Assembly (NCBI GenBank): GCA_965240325.2 | Contig: OZ251228.1 | Coordinates: forward strand, 1,364,001 to 1,428,000 | From: Rebecca billardiae RCC1528 | Taxonomy: Eukaryota > Haptophyta | Direction of reading: 5' to 3' | DNA: 64,000 nucleotides | Shown: positions 43,520-52,359 of the stretch, in pieces | How positions within the stretch are numbered: position 1 is the first letter of the stretch | How the letters are laid out: each line of letters begins with the position of its first letter | Position numbers and translations under genes: made by a program | The notes under the pieces: model-generated | What the model saw: the letters and a program-made list of their open reading frames with translations, nothing else | What the model was told of the DNA's origin: nothing | Databases searched by the model: none

Positions 43520-46090
43520 TTAATCATAGGCATCCGGAGCAGGAATATCCAGGAAATGGATACGCTCCTTGGGGAATTTGTTGGCTCCCTTGTTTTTGCC
43601 TTTGTTGTAATTGTTGGCCTTGGGGCGTAGCTCTGGGTGGAGCTTCCAACACTGCTGGGCAGTATGGTTCTTGAGACCACAGTGAGTGCACCGTTTGCCG
43701 GTGTCCGAGTTATTCGGCCCGCTCTCGCCATTGGCTGGAGCCTTTTGGGCCTGAGCGGCGAAGACTTCGGCGCCCTCAAAGTCACCGCGTCGCCGCGTGC
43801 CTTGCTGATAATCAGCATTTTGGCGTATCTTGGAATAATTTTCGGTCTCTCTCCCCTTGGTATTGTTCTGATGGAGTAGCTTCATTGAGCCGTGCCGTTT
43901 GTAGGCATCTTCCATCTGGGCCATTATCTGGTCAGTGTTATCCACACATTGCTCGGGCGTGAGCGCTCCGAAGTGCGAGATAACTGACTCGTAGACTTGG
44001 GGATGGTCGTGCATGCTGTTATACAGCTTGAAGACCAACATCGTAGCATCGTCCAGATTCCCATATCGAGATGAGCGGACTTGCTCGACGGATTTCTTGA
44101 TAATGTCCGATGCGCCAATGGGCGACACCTTTGTCGGGTATAACTTCAGGAATTCATCCCTGAGTTCGGACATAGTTGTGATCTTGAGCTCGCGCTCAAA
44201 TATCTGTAGCAGCAGCGCCAGATCCAAGTAGTTCTTGGTCGGATCGCTGATGTGCAGCTTCGATTCCAGATAGGCGAATAACTGAGGCTCAATAGAGTCC
44301 TTCAGCTGCTTGAATATCGCTGCCGCAGATCGATCGTAGACCGATCCGATCTTGTTGGCGTCAGCGTTGTCAGCCTTGTATGGATCGATTTTGGCTGCGT
44401 CTTTCACCCATTTGTCTTTGGCAATGAGTTGAAAGCCGGATAGCTTGCTATCCTTGGGCTCCATTATGTCAGGTGTGACATCTGAGGATTTGCCCTTGTA
44501 GTAGGTGCTCACTTCTGCGAGTGCATCCCGTATCGCGCTGTGTACCGCGCGCTTGGATTTCAGAGCCGACTGTGTCAGCTTGTGTGTGGCGGGTGTATCC
44601 ACTCCTGCCGAAGATTCGCGTGCCATGAACACACGTTCCTTCTTGGTTGGATTAGAGTCTGTGACTCCTCCTTCGATGACTATCCAGTCACGTTTCTTCG
44701 ACTCAAGTGCATTGGTCGATGTGTCGCGCGCGCTCTGTGGCGATTCGCGCTCTACCTTCGAGCGAGGAGTGACCCTCGTCGAGGCTGTGGTGCCTTCTTT
44801 GGGCTTCTTCACGCTCGTTCTGTCCAGCGGTGATGCATGTGCATCCGCGGCAGCTTCGGCGGAATACTCTTCCTTGCAAGAGTGTGGCGTTGTGATGGCT
44901 GACGCAGCTGATGCATGCGCACGCGCGTCGCGCTCGCCAACTTGGTTTTGCTGCGGCTTTGCCGTCAAGCAGGTGTATGATGCCCCCCCTGCATCGCATG
45001 CGCTTCCTACGTTCGACGCGAGTCGATACGTGCCAGACGAGGACTCTGCCGTCTCTGCGGCGGTCATCTCGCGGCTGCTTGTGTCGCTCGTGGCGAGCAG
45101 CTCGGCTTCGGAAGCCATCGTGAGTCTGGTAATTTTGGGGTAAACGTATTTGTTTGGGTCAGGCGCATCAACAATAAATGCGGCCGCTGACTTAATGCTT
45201 GAGTTCGCTGTGACAGAGTCACGCGTCGTCGCATCTTGGAGCATAGTTTGCTCTGCCAGACCATACAGGTCGTTTGAGTCGCACTCATCGGTGCTAACAA
45301 GGTCATCGTTCGATCGGTCAGACTCAGACACAGAGTCGTGCGAGCGAGGCTGCAGACTGACTGCGGTCACGACCGCGCTGTCATTGGCGGCGGCCAGAAG
45401 GCCAGCACGCCGAGCAGCGTTGGCAGGCTCGAGGGCCTCGACGGTCGGAGCGGCATCAGCGGCAGCAGCGTCGAGCGCTACATCTGCCCCGGAACGCTCG
45501 GTGACCTCGTTCGATGACTCGGAGGCCGCAAGGCACTCCTTGAGCTGCGGGCTCTCAGCCGCGCGCTCTTGAACCGCGCTCGCGGGCGCAGAGTCCCGGG
45601 CGGTAGTTGTTGAGATCCCCTGCGCAACGACGTGCGTGCGGATGGAGTGGCGCGATGGCGGGGGATGCGAGCGGCAACGCTCCTCCTCACCGCGCTGTGC
45701 GCGAACCTCCTCCTCAAGGTGATCCTTGATGTCGGCTCGAGGCCTTGCGTGCGATGCAGCATTGCGCGCATACGACACGATGCTGCCTGAGTTCAGGTCA
45801 GCGATGTTGCCAGGCCCGGAGGCGCTGGAGATGGGCTTGCGGAGAAGCGTGAGCTTCTCGCCTTGCCGGTTCTTCTCAGCCTGCATGCCCCTCAGGGCAG
45901 CCGCGAGGTAGTCTGGCGTGCGCTTGCGCGCAACCGCCGATGAGCCGCGCGGCATTGCCGCGCGCTCGGCCACGCCTGGCTTCAACCCAATGAGGGGAGC
46001 AACTGGGGCGGGCTGACGGCCGTTCACGTCCTTGCCGCTGTTCTCGTCGTCTCCATCCTTGCCCAAGTTCTCCCAGCACCGAGCTAGCAT
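43520..46090 (-). CDS. gag: Gag polyprotein of the LTR retrotransposon
   Basis: Single intact frame of 856 residues with no stops. The first 550 residues are hydrophilic, Ser/Ala/Glu-rich and unlike known domains. From about 560 comes a Gag-like helical region (KLSGFQLIAKDKWVKDAAK, DPTKNYLDLALLLQIFEREL, LDDATMLVFKLYNSMHDHP), and near the C terminus a nucleic-acid-binding zinc knuckle CX2CX4HX4C (C801, C804, H809, C814) within CTHCGLKNHTAQQCWKLHP, followed by a basic tail. The A of its ATG is the last base of the 5' LTR, so the start codon spans the LTR/internal junction. Its base composition is visibly less GC-rich than neighbouring host genes. It packages element RNA; no catalytic domains are fused to it. 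Confidence 0.9.
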   Translation of the reverse strand: MLARCWENLGKDGDDENSGKDVNGRQPAPVAPLIGLKPGVAERAAMPRGSSAVARKRTPDYLAAALRGMQAEKNRQGEKLTLLRKPISSASGPGNIADLNSGSIVSYARNAASHARPRADIKDHLEEEVRAQRGEEERCRSHPPPSRHSIRTHVVAQGISTTTARDSAPASAVQERAAESPQLKECLAASESSNEVTERSGADVALDAAAADAAPTVEALEPANAARRAGLLAAANDSAVVTAVSLQPRSHDSVSESDRSNDDLVSTDECDSNDLYGLAEQTMLQDATTRDSVTANSSIKSAAAFIVDAPDPNKYVYPKITRLTMASEAELLATSDTSSREMTAAETAESSSGTYRLASNVGSACDAGGASYTCLTAKPQQNQVGERDARAHASAASAITTPHSCKEEYSAEAAADAHASPLDRTSVKKPKEGTTASTRVTPRSKVERESPQSARDTSTNALESKKRDWIVIEGGVTDSNPTKKERVFMARESSAGVDTPATHKLTQSALKSKRAVHSAIRDALAEVSTYYKGKSSDVTPDIMEPKDSKLSGFQLIAKDKWVKDAAKIDPYKADNADANKIGSVYDRSAAAIFKQLKDSIEPQLFAYLESKLHISDPTKNYLDLALLLQIFERELKITTMSELRDEFLKLYPTKVSPIGASDIIKKSVEQVRSSRYGNLDDATMLVFKLYNSMHDHPQVYESVISHFGALTPEQCVDNTDQIMAQMEDAYKRHGSMKLLHQNNTKGRETENYSKIRQNADYQQGTRRRGDFEGAEVFAAQAQKAPANGESGPNNSDTGKRCTHCGLKNHTAQQCWKLHPELRPKANNYNKGKNKGANKFPKERIHFLDIPAPDAYD

Positions 46091-46400
46091 GTCAGGGAAC
46101 GCGTCTCGAGGCTTGACGGTCGCGAGGTCGGTCGACGGCTTCGGCTCTTATTTGCGGTGGAGAGCACAGCTAGTTCGTGGTGCTCGGCTCATGTTTCCGC
46201 GTTCATTCAGAATCATCTGGAATACTTCGAGATGCCGCCGCCAGCCATGCTGTCCTGCTGTATTTTAGGATGAGGTTCAGGTTGATTTTGGAGGATTCTG
46301 TGCGAGCGCCGCCGCAGCGGTCGCGCCGCCACTGTGTGACTGCGAGTAAAATGTTGGATTGGAAATTGGAAATCACTGTAGATTGGCGATTCCTTTGACA
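46090..46400 (-). repeat. 5' LTR
   Basis: Right long terminal repeat, 311 bp, upstream of gag in the element's orientation; it should carry the element's promoter. Confidence 0.95.
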
Positions 46401-46405
46401 TCGTC

Positions 46406-46896
46406 TTATAAAAAATGATGACGCCGTGCGGATGGCGTGATTTCGTCATAAGAACCAGAGTCGTCAATCAGCTGTAGTAGTCGTTTAATCATGCTGACAG
46501 CTGACTCGGAGCTGATTATCCGACTAGATGACGGCTGCGCTTATTAATAATAATAGTAATATTAATATAACTATAATAAGTTGATCTAGATCTAGCAGTA
46601 TAGTGTCAGGCTGCAGCGCACTCCGATACGCATCAAGCCCGCGCAGCCCGCCGGCGCCTGGCCGGCCGCCGCCCAGCCGCGGGCCCGCGCCAGGCCCCGG
46701 GGCTGATGATCCGCGGGGATGACCCATGACGGTCGTGAACCGCCAGACGCCAGCCACCAGGCTTCGCCTTCGCGAGTCTGGCGAGACACGAGTCCGGGCC
46801 AGCCACGGCACCCTGCTGCCATCGTGCCGCCGAGCCGCGATCGTCTTTGACGGAGACGACCTGCGACCAAGCCTTGCGACGGACCCAGTCAACCGG
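46406..46896. other. Intergenic region
   Basis: About 490 bases between the retrotransposon and the 3' end of the RFC gene. The first 200 bases are AT-rich (TAATAATAATAG runs near 46543-46580), the rest GC-rich. No gene seen. Confidence 0.55.
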
Positions 46897-48051
46897 TCAA
46901 GCTTTGAGCGCATTGCGGAACTCGCCAAACGCGCCGACGACCGCGGCGGTCTGCACCTTCTCGTTGGTGCCGACTGCGAGGCGCTCCTCGGACGAGGCGA
47001 GGGAGATGATCATCTGCACCTGCACGGTTTTGTCTGGCACGTCCAGCTTGAGCACATACTGGTGCAGCTCGGTCACGATGTCCACGAGCGCCAGACCCCG
47101 CTCGGCAGAGATCTCGCGCACGCGAGCGAACGCGTGTGCAAAGTCGTCACTGAGAAGGCTCTTGAGGATAGCCTCGATGTCCTCGGGCTGTGGCTTGCCC
47201 GTGCACTGGTACACACTCGTCTTGTCCACCACAGGGGCCTGCGCGCCGGGCGGCCGATCGCACGGCGGTGGTGGAGGAGCGATCGCACGGTGGTGGAGGA
47301 GCGATCGCACCGTGAGCTGTGGAGGAGCGATCGCACGCGCGCGCGTCGCACGGGCGCGCGAGCGCGCGCGCACCGACATGGCGGTCGACTGCAAGATGTT
47401 GAGGCAGCGGCGCATGTCACCCGTCCCCAAGCTGACGCATGCGTCGATGCCGTCGGCGGTGTACGACACCCCCTCGGCGTCCGCGATTTCTGTCGTGCGC
47501 GCCGTCGCCTGCTCGGTGCTGAGCGGCGCAAACCGGAAGCGCGTGCAGCGCGACTGGAGCGCCGGGATGATCTTGTTGCTGTAGTTGCAGATCATGCAGA
47601 AGCGCGCGTTGCGGATGAACTTCTCCATCACGCGGCGCAGCGCCATCTGCGCTGCGTTCGTCATCGCGTCCGCCTCGTCGAGGATGATGAGCTTGGGCGC
47701 GGAGCTGAACATGTTCTTCGTGCCCGCGAAGCTCTTGATCGTGTCGCGCACGACGTCGATGCCTCTGTCGTCGGAGGCATTCAGCTCGAGCACCATCTTG
47801 CCGTAGTTCTGCTTGTACAGCTGGTGCGCGCACGCGATAATCGTCGACGTCTTGCCCGTGCCGGGCGGGCCGTAGAAGAGCAGGTTTGGCAGCTTGTTGG
47901 CCGCGATCAGCGAGTTGATCGTGCTGATGATCTCCTCGTGCGCGACGAGCTGATCCATCGACTTTGGGCGGTACTTCTCCACCCAAGGCAGGTTGTCATC
48001 GCTCGCCTTCGCCAGCTGCGCGTCCAGCGCCGAGCCCGCCCCATCCGACAT
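46897..48051 (-). CDS. RFC5: Replication factor C small subunit, RFC5 (yeast Rfc3) type
   Basis: AAA+ subunit of the clamp loader that places PCNA on DNA. Two exons on the minus strand, 48051-47374 and 47238-46897, with a 135-nt intron that is open and in frame; removing it joins LNILQSTAMS to APVVDKTSVYQCTGKP as in the family and gives 339 residues (human RFC5 has 340). Motifs: LPWVEKYRPK, Walker A GPPGTGKT (61-68), NASDDRGI, Walker B LIILDEAD (121-128), sensor-1 ICNYSNKI and the arginine-finger SRC (167-169). RFC5-type wording, such as VYQCTGKP and LAVGTNEKVQ, separates it from RFC2-4. The start is 140 bp from the divergent TAF9 gene. Confidence 0.96.
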   Translation of the reverse strand: MSDGAGSALDAQLAKASDDNLPWVEKYRPKSMDQLVAHEEIISTINSLIAANKLPNLLFYGPPGTGKTSTIIACAHQLYKQNYGKMVLELNASDDRGIDVVRDTIKSFAGTKNMFSSAPKLIILDEADAMTNAAQMALRRVMEKFIRNARFCMICNYSNKIIPALQSRCTRFRFAPLSTEQATARTTEIADAEGVSYTADGIDACVSLGTGDMRRCLNILQSTAMSVRARSRARATRARAIAPPQLTVRSLLHHRAIAPPPPPCDRPPGAQAPVVDKTSVYQCTGKPQPEDIEAILKSLLSDDFAHAFARVREISAERGLALVDIVTELHQYVLKLDVPDKTVQVQMIISLASSEERLAVGTNEKVQTAAVVGAFGEFRNALKA

Positions 48052-48191
48052 GGCGCCTCACCGCGCGTGCCCGCCTTCGCGATGAGCCAACGGTGGACAG
48101 CGTGCGCGCTCCCGGCGCTCGCCAGCGGCAGCCTCTGCGCTCGCGATAGCTCTACTCAAACCCGGACTCGGAGTCCGGGCCGGAGGGGACA

Positions 48192-48953
48192 ATGGCACCT
48201 AAGCGTAAGCGAGCTTCCGCCGTCGCCGACGCGGGGCCGAAGGCGCCGCGCGATGCGCAGCGCGTGCAGCAGCTGCTCGAGGCGATGGGCGTGCGCAGCT
48301 ACGAGCCGATCGTCACACAGCAGCTGCTGGAGTTCATGCACAGTACGTCGCCGCACTCTGCACGCGCGCGCGCGCGCGTGCGCGCACGGGCACGACTCAC
48401 ACATCGCGCGCGCGCGCCGCGCGTGCGCGCAGGATATATTGCGGAGGTCTTTGACGACGCGCTAGACTACACGGAGCATGCAGGCCGAAGCGAGATCAGC
48501 GTGGAGGACACGCGGCTCGCGATCTCCATCGCGGCGCTGACGGGCGACATCAGGCGACGCCCGCTCCCAGGGATGCTCGCGGACATGGCGGCGGTGTGCA
48601 ACCGCAAGAAGCTCCCTGAGACGTCCAGGCAGCGCCAGCTCCCGGGTCCGCGCGACAGCTTCGTGCACGACGGGCACACGCGCAACTGGCAAGTGGTTGT
48701 CCCTGCGCGCCAGCAGGCGCGCGCAGTGCCTGAGTTCACAGCGCTGCCCGGTGCGGCCGAGGCCGACCAACGACAGCGGCAGTCGGCCAAGCGCATCGAG
48801 GTGCGCCTTGCACCTCCGGGCGTCGCGCCCGCGGAGCGCGCGCAGCCGCCGCCCGTGAATCTGCAGGACATCCTCGCGAAGAGGGCGGCCGCGCAGCCCA
48901 ACACGGACTATGACGACGACGACGACATGTGGGACGACGAGAGGGAAGCGTGA
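48192..48953 (+). CDS. TAF9: Transcription initiation factor TFIID/SAGA subunit TAF9
   Basis: Histone-fold subunit that pairs with TAF6 in TFIID and SAGA. Exons 48192-48342 and 48433-48953 with a 90-nt intron (48343-48432, phase 1), the shortest in the window; 223 residues. The histone fold spans the splice: RDAQRVQQLLEAMGVRSYEP, QQLLEFMH then RYIAEVFDDALDYTEHAG and ISVEDTRLAISI. The downstream TAF9 motifs are weaker (MLADMAAVCNRKKLP, FVHDGHTRNWQVVVP). The C terminus is acidic (DYDDDDDMWDDE). Start MAPKRKRASA is basic. Confidence 0.93.
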   Translation: MAPKRKRASAVADAGPKAPRDAQRVQQLLEAMGVRSYEPIVTQQLLEFMHSTSPHSARARARVRARARLTHRARAPRVRAGYIAEVFDDALDYTEHAGRSEISVEDTRLAISIAALTGDIRRRPLPGMLADMAAVCNRKKLPETSRQRQLPGPRDSFVHDGHTRNWQVVVPARQQARAVPEFTALPGAAEADQRQRQSAKRIEVRLAPPGVAPAERAQPPPVNLQDILAKRAAAQPNTDYDDDDDMWDDEREA

Positions 48954-49352
48954 TGCGATCGATCCGCGCAGCCTGTCTGAGACTGCGCGTTGCATGACCC
49001 AGGGTTGCGCACGCGGATGCACGCGTGCCTGCAAGTCTGGGCCACATGGCGTGCACTTTCGAAGCCCGGAGGGCGAGCTGTGCCCCCGCGCAGCCTACCT
49101 GGCAATCCGCGAGGCCGCGACGGCTGTCTGCTTAGCCAGCATGGTCACGCTCAGTGATCCCGTCGTCGTCCTTTTCAGACGGCTTGGAAATTCTGAAAAT
49201 AATGCGCCGCGCGCGACGAAAAACAATGTTCAAGCAGTGTCTCCGGCTACTTAAACACGTTAAAACAAATAAACTGTACCGCGCCGCCATCCTGGAACCC
49301 TCCCCGCCGCGGTACAACGCGGCGGCGCTTTGACGCGGGCGCACGGGCCTAG
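48954..49352. other. Intergenic region
   Basis: About 400 bases between TAF9 and the GT61 frame. It may hold the missing first exon or start of the downstream gene. No independent gene seen. Confidence 0.45.
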
Positions 49353-50624
49353 GGCGAGATCACGGCTGACAGCGAGCGCGCGCCTCGGCGCTTTGCCCGC
49401 GCCGTCGTCGCAAGTGTCGCCCTTGCGATCGCTGTCGCGCTCGCGTGCAATGCGGTGGGCCTGACCGCCGCGCTGCGCGCTGGGGCGGCGCATGCGTGGC
49501 CGACGGCCGACGCAACGCCACGCGACGAGTGCGCGACGACCGGCGCGATGGTGGCGGCGGCACCGGTCCCCGACTTCAGCGACGGGTCGTCTGGCCCGCC
49601 CGCACACCTGAGCGACGCCGAGCTCGCCTCGGCGCTCGCCCGGCCGCGCTCCGGCCACTGCTACGTCGCGGCCAACCAGTCGACGCTACCGCCGTACTAC
49701 CGCTCCAACATCTACCACCAGTCCGAGTTCGTGTGGCCGATGGTCGAGACGGCGATGGCGTCGCTCGCGCCCCCGTCGCACGTGCTCTGGACATCGCGCA
49801 TGATGGAGTGGAGCGCGTCTGTCTTCAGCCTGCTGCTGCCAAACACGACGCTCGTGGCGCCGCGCGCCGCGATCACGGCGATGCGGTGCAGGCAGGAGCT
49901 CTGCCCGCACGGGCGGCGCGTGCGCTTCCGAGCGGTGGGGCCGACCGGCGGGAAGCGCGGGTACTTTGCGAGCCCGAGCACGCCGCCGCGCGTGCGCGCC
50001 CTCGTCATGCGCGCGTGCGGGCTGCCCCAGCCCACGGTGGGCCCGAGGCTGCGTGTGGTGCACCTGGTACGGTACGTTGCGGCCGGTCGGAACACGTCTG
50101 CGCGCGCCGGCCGGCGGCAGATGATCGACGAGGAGGAGGTGCACGCGACGATCCGCGCGCTCGCGCCCGACGCCGAGCTCGTCGTGCGCACCTCGCCGGC
50201 CGGCGGCTCGGTGTGCGAGCAGGTGCGCTGGCTCGACGGCGTGGGCGTCGTGCTCACAGCGCACGGCTCGCAGCTGAACAATCTCGTCTTTGCGCCGCCA
50301 GGGCTGCTGCTGCTCGAGGTGCTGCCGTGGGGCCTCGCGGGGTACCCGGGGCACCGCGCGATGCTGAGGTACTCGGGCATCCGCCACGTGCAGCTCGGCT
50401 CGATGCGACCCCCGGCGCACGAGAGCGGCCCGTTCGCCAACGTCAGTCGGGAGCGGGACTGCACGCCGCAGAGCGGCTGCCTCGGCTGGCATCGTGACCG
50501 TGCCAACATCTACGTCAACGCGAGCGAGCTCGGAGCGGTGCTGGAGCGTGAGCTGCCTGCGGTGCGCGCGGCGGCGCGCGGCGCGACGGACGGACACGGG
50601 TCCGCGGGGGCGGCCCGGCGGTGA
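49353..50624 (+). CDS. GT61-family glycosyltransferase (5' end unresolved)
   Basis: Family 61 glycosyltransferase (DUF563; relatives add xylose or GlcNAc in the secretory pathway). Diagnostic stretch: VCEQVRWLDGVGVVLTAHGS then QLNNLVFAPPGLLLLEVLP. Earlier parts fit too (SEFVWPMVETAMASL, LRVVHLVRYVAAGR). The frame is open from 49353, just after a TAG, and the first part encodes a hydrophobic signal-anchor-like segment (AVVASVALAIAVALACNAVG) expected for a type II Golgi protein, yet no ATG precedes it in frame. The first in-frame ATG is at 49548 and would drop the anchor. The TAG reads CCTAG|GGCGAG and could be a splice acceptor, so an upstream exon with the ATG is likely. Coordinates mark the open frame. 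Confidence 0.78.
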   Translation, partial: GEITADSERAPRRFARAVVASVALAIAVALACNAVGLTAALRAGAAHAWPTADATPRDECATTGAMVAAAPVPDFSDGSSGPPAHLSDAELASALARPRSGHCYVAANQSTLPPYYRSNIYHQSEFVWPMVETAMASLAPPSHVLWTSRMMEWSASVFSLLLPNTTLVAPRAAITAMRCRQELCPHGRRVRFRAVGPTGGKRGYFASPSTPPRVRALVMRACGLPQPTVGPRLRVVHLVRYVAAGRNTSARAGRRQMIDEEEVHATIRALAPDAELVVRTSPAGGSVCEQVRWLDGVGVVLTAHGSQLNNLVFAPPGLLLLEVLPWGLAGYPGHRAMLRYSGIRHVQLGSMRPPAHESGPFANVSRERDCTPQSGCLGWHRDRANIYVNASELGAVLERELPAVRAAARGATDGHGSAGAARR

Positions 50625-50732
50625 CATCGACGACGGTTGACGTTGTAGCAAGGCCCTTGATCTGCCGACAATCTGCTTCAAGTCTGCTCTAAATTCGGCT
50701 GTGCTATCATACATGCATCAGTTTAGTTATGA

Positions 50733-50883
50733 TAGTCGTGTGCTTCGGCGAGGACGCCTGGTGGTCTTGCGCGCGGAGTTTCAAGTTAGGCGTCGTCATC
50801 ATCATGAGTACAATTTCGTGTTTGACGTAAGGCTCAAGAGTAGCCTATGATATAATTCGCGAACTGGGTCTGAGAGCTGATTG
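50733..50883 (+). repeat. 150-bp direct repeat, left copy
   Basis: 151 bases from TAGTCGTGTGCTTCGGCGAG to GAGAGCTGATTG. Repeated in the same orientation at 53166-53313, the only clear difference being one extra triplet here near GGCGTCGTCATC. The ends lack TG...CA, so it is not a standard LTR. Confidence 0.92.
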
Positions 50884-50891
50884 ACCCCGTC

Positions 50892-50918
50892 TTTAGTGTA
50901 CGAACTTCGGGGTTTTTG
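50892..50918 (+). repeat. 27-bp repeat with terminator-like hairpin, copy 1
   Basis: TTTAGTGTACGAACTTCGGG followed by GTTTTTG, identical to 51478-51504. In both places a CCCCG lies just upstream and can pair with CGGGG, leaving a run of five T after the stem. Confidence 0.85.
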
Positions 50919-51640
50919 AGACGAATTCTCATTCTCGTTCCAGATTGGCTACATTTTACCCGGTTTCACCCATTCCCCAGGAGCTCATACCGGTAATGGT
51001 GCCAGATCGTGCGCGAAACGGTATTTTCACGGTTCAGATAGTATGCAAAACACATCGAAAAACCGATTGATGGCGCTTCATGTCAATATTACGACATAGT
51101 GGTTTGCGCTGTTGGGGCAATATGATGCATCGTGATCACATATGTGCTGCACAATAGCAGTCGTAGATCACAATTCAGAATGTGGAATCAAGGCACACAC
51201 CGTCAATACTGAAATTGTCGTGAGGATGTGCGCAACATCGAATCAACGCGCACGCTTTCAATATACCGAGAGTGTCATGAGGATGCACGTAAACGCACGA
51301 ACGTCGATGCCCAGTGCTGCCAGAGGCCGCTCGAGCGACTTCGTGTCTGGCGAGGCAGATCGCGCCAGTGCGTGGCCGGAGGCAGACGCTCGCCTGCCTC
51401 GCCGCTTGGCGAGGCAGCTAAGCTAGTAAAGCCGCGGCGGAACTTTACGAAAACCAAGCCCGTCTTTACCCCGTCCGTTTAGTGTACGAACTTCGGGGTT
51501 TTTGCCCGTACACAGACACGTGAGGTGGATTCAGAACGGGTGTCTCGAGGTCACGCCGTCACCGATCGTAGCCACATAAGCCATTGCATGGAAGAGCTGC
51601 GCTCACGGAGATCGCGCACGTGTCATCAGCGCGCTACTAG
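50919..51640. other. Lower-GC anonymous DNA
   Basis: About 720 bases of visibly lower GC content than neighbouring DNA, with no long open frame and no similarity I can recognise. It sits inside the block bounded by the 150-bp direct repeats and may be transposon interior. Confidence 0.5.
51478..51504 (+). repeat. 27-bp repeat with terminator-like hairpin, copy 2
   Basis: Exact copy of 50892-50918, preceded by CCCCGTCCG that can form the same stem. Confidence 0.85.
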
Positions 51641-51687
51641 ACCATCACCATCGAGTGCAGTTTAGTTATAATGATACAGGTCGCTGC

Positions 51688-52350
51688 TTCAACTTTCGGA
51701 CCCGATTGCTGTTCACTTTTTGTGCACGATGGCGGCGGCGCCCCCGGGGGTCTGCGGCGCTCGAGATCGCGTCTGGCGGCACCCCCAGGGTGTGCCTGAG
51801 GTACAACCCAGCGGCTATGTACCATTTAGACGACTTTGTTCCACTACCATGTGCCCCACGGACGCCACGAGGTCCACGACGGGGCCGCCGACGGCATGCT
51901 TCAACTTTCGGACCCGCGGGCTCTCAGCGCGCGCGCCGAGTCAGAGCCGCTGCCTGGTGAGCCGTGTGAGTCGGGCTAACGGCATCATGCATTCTAGACA
52001 TAACATACATGCAGTAGACCACCTCAGGAACGGACGAACATGCTCACTCAGCTTCCGCGCTAGCCGCCCAGACGGCAGCTGCGGCTGCGCCGCCGCGGGC
52101 ACCGTCGACCACTTTCGGACCGCATGCTCTCAGCATGCACGCGGAGTCTGCTAGCAGCTGCGGCCTGGTAGGCCATTTGCGTCGGGCTGACGGCATCATA
52201 CATTCCAGACATCACGTGCGTGTAGCATCCAACCCCAGGGGCAGGTAAGCATGCTCACCAGGCGACTGTCGATGTCAGCTCCAGACCCTGCGCCGCGGGC
52301 ACCGTCCGGCGTTCGCCGTCGACGTCGACCTGGTGAACTTTCGGACCGCC
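51688..52350 (+). repeat. Diverged tandem repeats around an ACTTTCGGACC motif
   Basis: The motif ACTTTCGGACC recurs at about 51693, 51904, 52106 and 52337, a spacing of roughly 200-230 bases. The segments after the second and third copies align in stretches: CTCTCAGC, GTCGGGCT then ACGGCATCAT, CATTC then AGACAT, and GCTCAC. The region also has degraded GC-rich frames but no credible gene. A reverse-oriented relative lies at about 53121-53165 (GGTCCGAAAAACGAAGCAG). Confidence 0.65.
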
Positions 52351-52359
52351 GGCCAGCAC

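Larger units (their letters stand above)
42944..46400 (-). mobile_element. Complete gag-only LTR retrotransposon (TR-GAG type)
   Basis: A 3,457-bp element oriented on the minus strand. Two 311-bp direct repeats, 42944-43254 and 46090-46400, appear identical; each begins TGTCA and ends TGACA. The flanks are the 5-bp target duplication TCGTC (42939-42943 and 46401-46405). Next to the 3' LTR (left copy) is a polypurine tract, AGGGGGGG on the element strand (43255-43262). The interior has one open frame, a Gag with a CCHC knuckle; no protease, integrase or reverse transcriptase is present in its 2.8 kb. It must be mobilised in trans. The zinc-knuckle style suggests a Ty1/copia relative. No standard tRNA primer-binding site is evident after the 5' LTR. 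Confidence 0.93.
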
